NCBI GenBank assembly: GCA_964346355.1
Contig: CAYFUH010000041.1
Location: 1-12,365 of the forward strand
DNA: 12,365 nt
Source: UBA6115 sp964346355
GTDB taxonomy: Bacteria > Bacillota > Clostridia > Christensenellales > Aristaeellaceae
Direction: 5' to 3'
The translations under genes and the position numbers were made by a program. Positions within the stretch are counted from its first letter, which is position 1. Each line of letters opens with the position of its first letter. The notes under the pieces were generated by a model. It was not told the origin of the DNA. It did no database searches and worked only from the letters and a program-made list of their open reading frames with translations. Of the stretch, positions 6,608 to 12,365 are shown one piece after another.

Positions 6608-6634
6608 GAAGGAGCCAAATCCGGCTCCTTCTTT
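6608..6634 (+). terminator. Terminator after hutH
   Basis: A perfect 9-bp stem GAAGGAGCC/GGCTCCTTC (6608-6616, 6623-6631) has a 6-nt loop AAATCC and is followed by TTTG. It starts 22 bases after the hutH stop. The T tract is short but continuous with TTC, so termination is likely though perhaps not complete. Confidence 0.7.
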
Positions 6635-6660
6635 GTCGAAAATCTTTACGATTACATTCC

Positions 6661-6714
6661 GGGGTTTGGGGAGAATCTCCCCGGTCAGGGGCTTGGGGAT
6701 GAACTCCCCAACGT
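6661..6714. repeat. Two tandem 27-nt G-rich hairpin repeats in the convergent hutH/hutI gap
   Basis: Two adjacent units begin GGGGTTTGGGGA (6661) and GGGGCTTGGGGA (6688); their first 22 positions agree at 18. Each forms a hairpin: GGGGAGA-A-TCTCCCC (6668-6682) and TTGGGGA-TGAAC-TCCCCAA (6693-6711). An alternative pairing CCGGGG/CCCCGG (6659-6664, 6679-6684) also exists. Four GGGG runs on the plus strand could form a G-quadruplex. The block lies just past the hutI stop and could act as a transcript-end structure, or be a copy of a dispersed palindromic repeat. Confidence 0.65.
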
Positions 6715-6719
6715 ACCTT

Positions 6720-7979
6720 TTAACACCTATCCGTTTCCACAACTACCTCCCCCCGCTTCACAACTGTCTTTGCAAGGTTGCTGCCAAAGCGGTAGAAGAG
6801 GAAGTCCAACTCCTGCGCGTCCCAGATGACCAGGTCAGCCAGTTTGCCGGGCTCGATGCTGCCGACGCGGTCGGCCCTGTCAATGGCGGCTGCCGCATTG
6901 AGGGTGACGGCGGTGAGCACCTGCTCTGAGGACAGGCGATAGTTGTAGGCGGCCAGGTTCATGCAAAACTGCAGGGAGTAGGAGGGGCAGCTGCCCGGGT
7001 TGAAATCGCTGGCGATGGCAACAGGCACACCGGCAGCAATCAGATCTTGCGCGCGGGCATAGGGCTTGCCCAGGTAGAAGGAGGTGGCGGGCAAGAGGCA
7101 GGCGATGGTGCCGCCCTGCTTGAGGGAGGCGATGCCGCTGTCAGGGAGGGCAATTAAGTGCTCGGCCGAAATGGCGCGCAAATCGCCCGCCAATTCGCTG
7201 CCGCCAATGGCGTCAATCTCATCCGCGTGGATCTTGCTTTTCATCCCCTGCGCCTGCGCAGCTTGAAGGATCGCTTTTGATTCTTCTACGTCAAACACAC
7301 CGGTTTCGCAGAAGACATCACAAAACGCGGCCAGGTTTTCCTGTGCGGCTGCGGGAATGATGGTATTTATGATGAGGTCCAAAAAGGCCTGCCGGTTGTC
7401 CTTGTATTCGCGGGGTACAGCGTGCGCTGCCATCAGGGTGGAGACGACGTCCACCGGGTGCTTCTCATTGAGCTGTTTGGCGACGCGCAGCTGTTTTAAC
7501 TCGTTTTCCAGGTCCAGGCCATAGCCGCTTTTGGCCTCCAGGGTGGTGGTGCCCAGGGCCATCATCCCGTCCAGCGCTTTGGCGGCCTTGTCAAACAGTT
7601 CCTGCTGGGTGGCTTTGCGTGTTTGGTCTACGGTATTCAGGATGCCGCCGCCGGCAGCCAGGATATCCAGGTAGGGCACACCTGCCAGCTTCTGCTGCAA
7701 TTCATGGGCGCGCCAGCCGCCAAAAACCAGGTGCGTGTGCGCGTCGACCAGCCCGGGGGTTACCAGGTTTCCGCCCGCGTTTAGGACATGATCCTGCGGG
7801 ATGCCGGACAAATCCGGCTGTCCGGTGCCAACCTCTTTAATCATGCCCTTGTCAATCAGCACATAGGCGTCTGTCAGGCTTACAATCTCCCCCTGCGCAG
7901 GGCCTGCTTTGGCGGCATGCCCCTGCGGGGTGGCCAGGGCGCCGATGTTGATGATGGCTGAAAGTTGGTGTTTGCTCAT
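6720..7979 (-). CDS. hutI: Imidazolonepropionase
   Basis: This enzyme hydrolyses 4-imidazolone-5-propionate to N-formimino-L-glutamate, the third step of histidine breakdown. It is a 419-residue amidohydrolase with a TIM-barrel metal site. The motifs are DAHTHLVFGG (ligands His81, His83), KSGYGLDLENELKQL, KIHADEID (His251) and ASDFNPGSCPS (Asp325), all in family order and spacing. Length is normal. The ATG overlaps the hutU stop as ATGA (7976-7979) with no good Shine-Dalgarno of its own, pointing to translational coupling with hutU. It is the last gene of the minus-strand hut unit and ends against the tandem hairpin block. Confidence 0.97.
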   Translation of the reverse strand: MSKHQLSAIINIGALATPQGHAAKAGPAQGEIVSLTDAYVLIDKGMIKEVGTGQPDLSGIPQDHVLNAGGNLVTPGLVDAHTHLVFGGWRAHELQQKLAGVPYLDILAAGGGILNTVDQTRKATQQELFDKAAKALDGMMALGTTTLEAKSGYGLDLENELKQLRVAKQLNEKHPVDVVSTLMAAHAVPREYKDNRQAFLDLIINTIIPAAAQENLAAFCDVFCETGVFDVEESKAILQAAQAQGMKSKIHADEIDAIGGSELAGDLRAISAEHLIALPDSGIASLKQGGTIACLLPATSFYLGKPYARAQDLIAAGVPVAIASDFNPGSCPSYSLQFCMNLAAYNYRLSSEQVLTAVTLNAAAAIDRADRVGSIEPGKLADLVIWDAQELDFLFYRFGSNLAKTVVKRGEVVVETDRC

Positions 7980-9976
7980 TGGAACAGCCCGTTTAGCAAA
8001 TGGTCATCCGCAAGCTGGGGGATGGTGATGTGGTCGCTGCCGGGGAAGAGCTGGTTGTACTCCTCGCTGGTAGCAACCGCGTTGGTATTGCGTGCCCAGT
8101 TGCGCCGGGCGACGCCCACCATCACATCAAAGGGCATGGCGGCGCGCAGGATGGTATCCACCCGCTCGCTGCCGTCAAGCACCATGCCAAAGCCGCCGTT
8201 GATGGACTTGCCGATGCCCACGCCGCCGCCGTTGTGCAGCGCAATCATGCTCATCCCGCGCGCGGCGTTGCCGGCGAAGCACTGGGTGGCCATCTCCGCC
8301 ATGATGTTGGAGCCGTCCTTGATGTTGCTGGTCTCCCGGAAGGGGGAGTCGGTGCCGCCGGTATCGTGGTGGTCACGTCCCAGCATGACAGGGCCAATCT
8401 GTCCCTCACGCACCATCTGGTTAAAGCGCAGGGCGATGTTCATGCGCCCCAGCGCGTCCTGATACAGGATGCGGCACTGGGTGCCAACCACAAGGGCGTT
8501 CTTCTCCGCGTCGCGCACCCAGACCCAGTTGTCCCGGTCCTGGTAGCGGCGGTTGGGGTCAATGCAGTCCATGGCGGCCTGGTCGGTCTTGACCAGGTCC
8601 TCATGCTTGCCCGACAGGCAGCACCAGCGGAAGGGCCCATAGCCATAGTCAAACAGCTCCGGCCCCAGGATATCCTCCACATAGCTGGGGAAGATAAAGC
8701 CGTCCAGATCGTTCTCGCCGTTTTTGCAGACGTCGCGCACACCGGCGTCAAACACAGCCTTTAAGAAACTGTTGCCATAATCAAAGAAGTAGGTGCCCCG
8801 CGCGACATGCTGCTTTATCAGGCGGAAATGCCGAATCAGGCTCCTGTCCACTTCCTGGCGGAAGCGCTCCGGCTCCTGCGCCAGCATGCGCGTACGCTCC
8901 GCAAAATCCATGCCCTGCGGGCAATAGCCGCCCTCATAGGCCGCGTGGCAGCTGGTCTGGTCGCTCATCAGGTCCACCAGAATGTCCTGTTCATCCAGGT
9001 AAGCCAGCAAATCCACAATATTACCGTGGTAGGCGATGGCGCAGGCTTCGCCTTTTTCCTTGTGCTCCAGCGCTTCTTCTATAGCAGCCTGCGCGCTGTC
9101 ATGCACAGCGGTCACCCAGCCCTGGCTGTGACGGGTCTTGATGCGGGAGATATCCACCTCCGCGATGATGGCGCTGGCGCCGGCGATCACAGCCGCCTTG
9201 CCCTGCGCACCGCTCATCCCGCCCAGACCGGAGGAAATGAACAGCTTACCGCTCAGGTCGCTTTGCTGGTCAATGCCCAGCTTGAGCCGGCCGGCGCCCA
9301 ACAGGGTGTTGTAGGTGCCGTGGACAATGCCCTGCGGGCCGATGTACATCATGCCGCCGGCGGTCATCTGGCCGTAGTTGGCCACGCCAATCGCGCCCGC
9401 GCGGTTAAACTGGGCCTGGTTGTCAAACTGGCCAATCATCAGCCCATTGGTAATGATGACGCGGGGGGACATAGCATGAGAGCGGAACAGGCCCAGCGGG
9501 TGGCCAGACATAATGACCAGGGTTTGCTCCTGGGTCAGGTGTTCCAGGTAATGCTTGATGAGGCGGTACTGCATCCAGTTCTGGCAGACCTGGCCGGTCT
9601 CCCCATAGGTGACCAGTTCATAGGGGTAGAGGGCAACCTCAAAATCCAGGTTGTTGTCCATCATCACCTGAATGGCTTTTCCTTCGATGCAGTTGCCTTT
9701 ATATTCCTCAATCGGACGGCCTGTGATTTTACCTGCGGGGCGGAAGCGGTAGCCGTAGATGCGGCCATGCTCCTCCAACTCCCTGGCAAACTCCGGCGCC
9801 AGGGCGCTGTGATGCTTTTTGGGGATATAGCGCAGCGCGTTTTTAACCGCCAGTTTTTTGTCAGCCGCATTCAGGTGGGATTCACGCCGGGGCGCGCGGC
9901 GGATGCCCGGTTCAAACGCGGGCTGTTCCGGCAGCACATCAAATAGCGCGGAAATATTTAAATCATTCGTTTTCAT
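7976..9976 (-). CDS. hutU: Urocanate hydratase (long form)
   Basis: This enzyme adds water to urocanate using tightly bound NAD+ as an electrophile, giving 4-imidazolone-5-propionate. The protein has 666 residues, about 110 more than the ~555-residue form of Bacillus and Pseudomonas and close in size to the animal-type form. The N-terminal ~75 residues, including RRAPRRESHLNAADKKLAVKN and IPKKHH, belong to that longer class. Core motifs are present: GLMIGQFDNQAQFNRAGAIG, YIGPQGIVHGT, the NAD-binding SSGLGGMSGAQGKA, and GPFRWCCLSGKHEDL with the conserved active-site cysteine region (Cys452/453). GRDHHDTGGTDSPFRET and LHNGGGVGIGKSINGG also match. GAGGT lies 6 bases before the ATG. It follows fchA after 8 bases and overlaps hutI by 4, so it sits in the middle of an operon. 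Confidence 0.97.
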   Translation of the reverse strand: MKTNDLNISALFDVLPEQPAFEPGIRRAPRRESHLNAADKKLAVKNALRYIPKKHHSALAPEFARELEEHGRIYGYRFRPAGKITGRPIEEYKGNCIEGKAIQVMMDNNLDFEVALYPYELVTYGETGQVCQNWMQYRLIKHYLEHLTQEQTLVIMSGHPLGLFRSHAMSPRVIITNGLMIGQFDNQAQFNRAGAIGVANYGQMTAGGMMYIGPQGIVHGTYNTLLGAGRLKLGIDQQSDLSGKLFISSGLGGMSGAQGKAAVIAGASAIIAEVDISRIKTRHSQGWVTAVHDSAQAAIEEALEHKEKGEACAIAYHGNIVDLLAYLDEQDILVDLMSDQTSCHAAYEGGYCPQGMDFAERTRMLAQEPERFRQEVDRSLIRHFRLIKQHVARGTYFFDYGNSFLKAVFDAGVRDVCKNGENDLDGFIFPSYVEDILGPELFDYGYGPFRWCCLSGKHEDLVKTDQAAMDCIDPNRRYQDRDNWVWVRDAEKNALVVGTQCRILYQDALGRMNIALRFNQMVREGQIGPVMLGRDHHDTGGTDSPFRETSNIKDGSNIMAEMATQCFAGNAARGMSMIALHNGGGVGIGKSINGGFGMVLDGSERVDTILRAAMPFDVMVGVARRNWARNTNAVATSEEYNQLFPGSDHITIPQLADDHLLNGLFQ

Positions 9977-9984
9977 GATCTACC

Positions 9985-10608
9985 TCACCGGGCTATGAGG
10001 GCAGCCTGGCCGGTCGCCTCATGCTGGTTGGCGATGTCCGTCAGCTCCTCACATTCGGCGCGCATGCGCGCGACAAATTGCTCATCCTTGATGCCGCCCA
10101 GGTTGATTTGCACATTGTTCACCGCGCCCAGCGCCGCCGCACGGCCCAGCAAAACGCCCACCATGCCGTCAGACACCGTGTTGATGTTGCCCATCTCCAC
10201 TGCACGAATCGCCAATTCCTGCACGCGCAGGCATTTTTTGGCAACGCTCAGCGGCATCTGGCTGGCGCCTTTTAATCCGTCCTGCATGGCCTGGCGGCGG
10301 GTCGCTTTTTCCTCCTCCGTGTCCTTGGGTAATTTCAGCGCGGCCATGAAGGCGTCAAAGGATTCGGCATCCTTCTGGATGTCCTGCAAGAGGTCTTTTC
10401 GCAGCAGTTCCGCTTCATCATGGATGGCATTCATCTCATCCCTCGCGTGCTCATAGCCTTCCTTGTCCACAGTTAATTTGGCCACCATGCTCACCAGGGC
10501 GGCGGCATAGGCGCCTGTCATCGCTGAAATGCTGCCGCCGCCGGGTGCCGGGCTGTCAGACGCGGTTAAATCACACAGTTGGGTGACGGTCATATCCTTC
10601 ATGTTCAT
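9985..10608 (-). CDS. fchA: Formimidoyltetrahydrofolate cyclodeaminase
   Basis: This enzyme converts 5-formimino-THF to 5,10-methenyl-THF and ammonia, passing the histidine one-carbon unit into the folate pool. The 207-residue helical protein matches the cyclodeaminase/cyclohydrolase family, with the signature SDSPAPGGGSISAMTGAYAAAL at residues 17-38 (the glycine-rich folate-binding turn). GNINTVSDGMVG and ALGAVNNVQINL come later. In animals this is the C-terminal domain of the fused FTCD; here it is a separate gene, as in fermentative clostridia. AGGAGG lies 8 bases before the ATG and overlaps the stop of ftcD, which is 12 bases away, so the two are co-transcribed and probably translated in step. 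Confidence 0.95.
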   Translation of the reverse strand: MNMKDMTVTQLCDLTASDSPAPGGGSISAMTGAYAAALVSMVAKLTVDKEGYEHARDEMNAIHDEAELLRKDLLQDIQKDAESFDAFMAALKLPKDTEEEKATRRQAMQDGLKGASQMPLSVAKKCLRVQELAIRAVEMGNINTVSDGMVGVLLGRAAALGAVNNVQINLGGIKDEQFVARMRAECEELTDIANQHEATGQAALIAR

Positions 10609-10620
10609 GATGTCTTCCTC

Positions 10621-11511
10621 CTATAACCGGGTTTCAAGAACCTGGTCCATTTTAAAGTCTTCAATCTGCAAATAGTATTCGGCGCAATCCACCAGCGCGC
10701 GCAAGGGTGCGAGGCCAATGAGTTCACTGCCCACCACCGGCACACCGTAGCGCTTAGCCTCCATTTTAACCGTTTCAAACACACGGTAGATGGCAGACTG
10801 CGTGTAATCCGTCAGGTTCATGGATACCTGGGCCAGGCTGCGCTCCTCCAGCATCACGCCCATCGCCTTCACATAGCGGAAGCCGCCGCCTACATGGCGC
10901 ACAACCTTGGCGATGGCCTGGGCAATCTCCAGCTTGTCCGTGCCCAGGTTGATGTTAAAGGCAACCAGGGGCATGCGCGCGCCGACCGCGGTCACCCCGC
11001 CGGAGGGGTGGATGGTCTTCGGCCCAAAGTCCGGCTCCCAGTCAGGATCCTTCATTTTCTCTGCCATGCCTTCAAACTGGCCTTTGCGAATGGTGCTCAG
11101 GTTCTCGCGGTTGGGGCGGGTGGCAGAGCGCTCATATAAGAATACGGGCTGGCCAAGCTGCTCGCCCAGCGCCTGGCCCACTTCCCTGGCTACGCGGTCA
11201 GCGTCTGCCAGTTCACAGTTTTTAATGGGGATGAAGGGGATGACGTCCACTGCGCCCATGCGGGGGTGCTGGCCTTCATGTGTGCGCAGGTCAATCAGCT
11301 CAATCGCCACGCCGCAGGCGGCAATCACTGCGTCCCTGAGGGGATCCGGCTCGCCAATGACGGTGAAGACGCTGCGGTTGTGATCCTTGTCCGCGCTGTA
11401 ATCCAGCAGTTTCACGCCCTTTTTGCCCCGGAAACAATCGGCGATTTTTTCAATCACTTCGGGGTTTCTGCCTTCGGAGAAATTGGGGACAGTTTCCATG
11501 ATGAATTCCAT
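10621..11511 (-). CDS. ftcD: Glutamate formimidoyltransferase
   Basis: This enzyme transfers the formimino group of N-formimino-L-glutamate to tetrahydrofolate, releasing L-glutamate. The 296-residue protein corresponds to the transferase half of animal FTCD. It opens with TVPNFSEGRNPEVIEKI and carries HEGQHPRMGAVDVIPFIP, in which His82 matches the catalytic histidine of the mammalian enzyme. FLYERSA, GPKTIHPSGGVTAVGAR and FNINLGT also fit the family. GAGGT about 5 bases before the ATG supports the start at 11511. It is the first hut gene of the minus-strand operon (ftcD-fchA-hutU-hutI). A candidate promoter and dyad lie in the 89-bp gap between it and the corrinoid-activator gene. Confidence 0.95.
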   Translation of the reverse strand: MEFIMETVPNFSEGRNPEVIEKIADCFRGKKGVKLLDYSADKDHNRSVFTVIGEPDPLRDAVIAACGVAIELIDLRTHEGQHPRMGAVDVIPFIPIKNCELADADRVAREVGQALGEQLGQPVFLYERSATRPNRENLSTIRKGQFEGMAEKMKDPDWEPDFGPKTIHPSGGVTAVGARMPLVAFNINLGTDKLEIAQAIAKVVRHVGGGFRYVKAMGVMLEERSLAQVSMNLTDYTQSAIYRVFETVKMEAKRYGVPVVGSELIGLAPLRALVDCAEYYLQIEDFKMDQVLETRL

Positions 11512-11549
11512 AGCCTACCTCGCTTGTTTTTATTCTGTTCCTGCCTTCT

Positions 11550-11578
11550 ATCTTACATGAAAAAGCGGCGTTCGTCAT
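11550..11578 (-). promoter_or_regulatory. Candidate promoter of the ftcD-fchA-hutU-hutI operon
   Basis: On the minus strand, ATGACG (11573-11578) lies 17 bp from TAAGAT (11550-11555), each matching four of six consensus positions. It is placed in the only sizeable gap of the minus-strand cluster. No terminator for the upstream gene is visible there, so read-through is equally possible. Confidence 0.35.
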
Positions 11579-11592
11579 CTGTCAGAGCAGAT
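11577..11592. promoter_or_regulatory. Short dyad next to the candidate hut promoter
   Basis: ATCTG-TCAGAG-CAGAT forms a 5-bp inverted repeat with a 6-bp centre, touching the -35 box of the candidate promoter. It could be a regulator site, but such short dyads also arise by chance. Confidence 0.25.
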
Positions 11593-11600
11593 TTCATACA

Positions 11601-12365
11601 TCAATACGCCTCAAACAGCATCCGCTCCATAAACAACTCAGAAAAACGCGCGCTGCCGCTTAAGGTCACTACCTTTGCCCTCCGCGCGATGTTGAGCGAT
11701 TTGTCAATCAAACCCTGGTCCATCAGCAGCATGGCAGCGCCCGTTAAGGCCGCATTGCCCAGGGGGATGGTTTTGTCTGCAAGGCTGCTTGGGATGAGCC
11801 CGATGCGCGCCGCGGAAGAGATGCGCATGTGTGCGCCAAAGCCGCCCGCCAAATAAAAATGTTGAATGTCTGCGACCGCGAGGCCTGCCGTATCGCACAA
11901 GGCACCGATGGCTGCGGCAATGGCGCCCTTGGCCGTCTGCAGCTTGCGGATGTCCTCCTGGCTTATCCAGACGCTGTTTGTCAAATACGCTTTCTTCTCA
12001 TTAAGATGGCCAGTTTCATCCATAATCCCCAGGTCCAGGAAGGCTGCCGCCGCGTCAATCAGGCCAGAGCCGCAAATGCCAATGGCCGGCTTGTTGCCAA
12101 TGGTGGTCACCTGGATATTCCGCTGTCTTAGGCTGACGGTGTCAATCGCGCCTGGCACGCTGCCCAGGCCCATATGAATGCCCCCGCCCTCAAAGGCAGG
12201 GCCGGCGGCAGCCGCCGCGCAAAAGAGTTGGCCCTTGTGCCAAAGGGCAATCTCGCCGTTGGTGCCAATGTCTGAAAGCAGCGCGGTCTTTGAGCTGTTG
12301 CACAGCCCGCTTGCGATGAGCGCCATCAGCAAATCCGCGCCCAAAAAGGCCCCGATACAGCGCGG
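11601..12365 (-). CDS. RACE-type corrinoid-protein activator, ASKHA domain (DUF4445), 5' end missing
   Basis: The frame is open through the right edge; 254 codons plus TGA or equivalent stop at 11601 are visible. It begins PRCIGAFLGADLLMAL, continues with LSDIGTNGEIAL, then GICGSGLIDAAAAF and FYLAGGFGAHMRISSA. These are the phosphate- and adenosine-binding motifs of the ASKHA (actin/sugar kinase/Hsp70) fold found in DUF4445 proteins such as RACo and RamA-like activators. These ATP-dependent enzymes reduce inactive Co(II) corrinoid proteins of methyltransferase systems. Full-length members usually carry an N-terminal ferredoxin-like domain, which would lie outside the window. It sits upstream of ftcD on the same strand, 89 bp away, so a one-carbon link is possible, but the corrinoid partner is not seen. 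Confidence 0.85.
   Translation of the reverse strand, partial: PRCIGAFLGADLLMALIASGLCNSSKTALLSDIGTNGEIALWHKGQLFCAAAAAGPAFEGGGIHMGLGSVPGAIDTVSLRQRNIQVTTIGNKPAIGICGSGLIDAAAAFLDLGIMDETGHLNEKKAYLTNSVWISQEDIRKLQTAKGAIAAAIGALCDTAGLAVADIQHFYLAGGFGAHMRISSAARIGLIPSSLADKTIPLGNAALTGAAMLLMDQGLIDKSLNIARRAKVVTLSGSARFSELFMERMLFEAY

Noticed and set aside
8807..9946. 379-codon plus-strand open frame opposite hutU
   Set aside because: It is an antisense shadow of a strongly conserved gene; the translation is rich in Ala, His, Gln and Val with no recognisable motif and no ribosome binding site was seen.
11512..11600. Terminator after the corrinoid-activator gene
   Set aside because: No stem of useful length followed by a T tract on the minus strand is visible in this gap.
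1..12365. CRISPR array, insertion sequence or rRNA
   Set aside because: No regularly spaced direct repeats, no transposase motifs with terminal inverted repeats and no rRNA-like sequence were seen on either strand.

Overview
The window reads as chromosomal DNA of a Gram-positive, Clostridia-like Firmicute. Supporting signs are a sortase-type C-terminal anchor at the left edge, strong AGGAGG-type ribosome binding sites, a CCA-encoding tRNA-Leu, a YitT-family membrane protein, a RACE-type corrinoid activator and tetrahydrofolate-dependent histidine fermentation. The exact genus cannot be read from the sequence.

Left part (1-3700): the 3' end of a cell-wall-anchored surface protein (+) and a two-way terminator. 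Then, on the minus strand, comes a YitT/DUF2179 membrane protein preceded by a decayed HisC/CobD-like aminotransferase that lacks its N-terminal third and the PLP-lysine segment. Next are a plus-strand tRNA-Leu(CAG) with its own promoter and terminator, and a minus-strand two-gene operon. That operon encodes an XRE-type regulator and a DUF6036/AbiEii-like nucleotidyltransferase, a toxin-antitoxin/defence-type pair. It is driven by a perfect-consensus promoter with a palindromic operator in its spacer. It is followed by an 83-codon remnant of a GH172 (DUF2961) protein that joins the family's N- and C-terminal ends. This strip is more AT-rich than the rest and looks like an accessory, decaying zone beside a tRNA.

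Middle (3787-6715): a plus-strand Gfo/Idh/MocA oxidoreductase with a clear promoter, then hutH (histidine ammonia-lyase) behind a 10-bp hairpin whose 3' arm could pair with the hutH Shine-Dalgarno. After hutH come a terminator hairpin and two tandem G-rich hairpin repeats in the convergent gap.

Right part (6720-12365, minus strand): in order of transcription, the C-terminal part of a RACE/DUF4445 ASKHA corrinoid-protein activator (runs off the right edge), then ftcD (glutamate formimidoyltransferase), fchA (formimino-THF cyclodeaminase), hutU (urocanate hydratase, long form) and hutI (imidazolonepropionase).

Together hutH-hutU-hutI-ftcD-fchA form a complete route from L-histidine through urocanate, imidazolonepropionate and N-formiminoglutamate to glutamate, with the one-carbon unit going to tetrahydrofolate as 5,10-methenyl-THF plus ammonia. 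No HutG-type hydrolase, transporter or hut regulator lies in the window. The best candidate for a little-described system is the XRE/nucleotidyltransferase pair; the rest is mostly recognisable metabolism.
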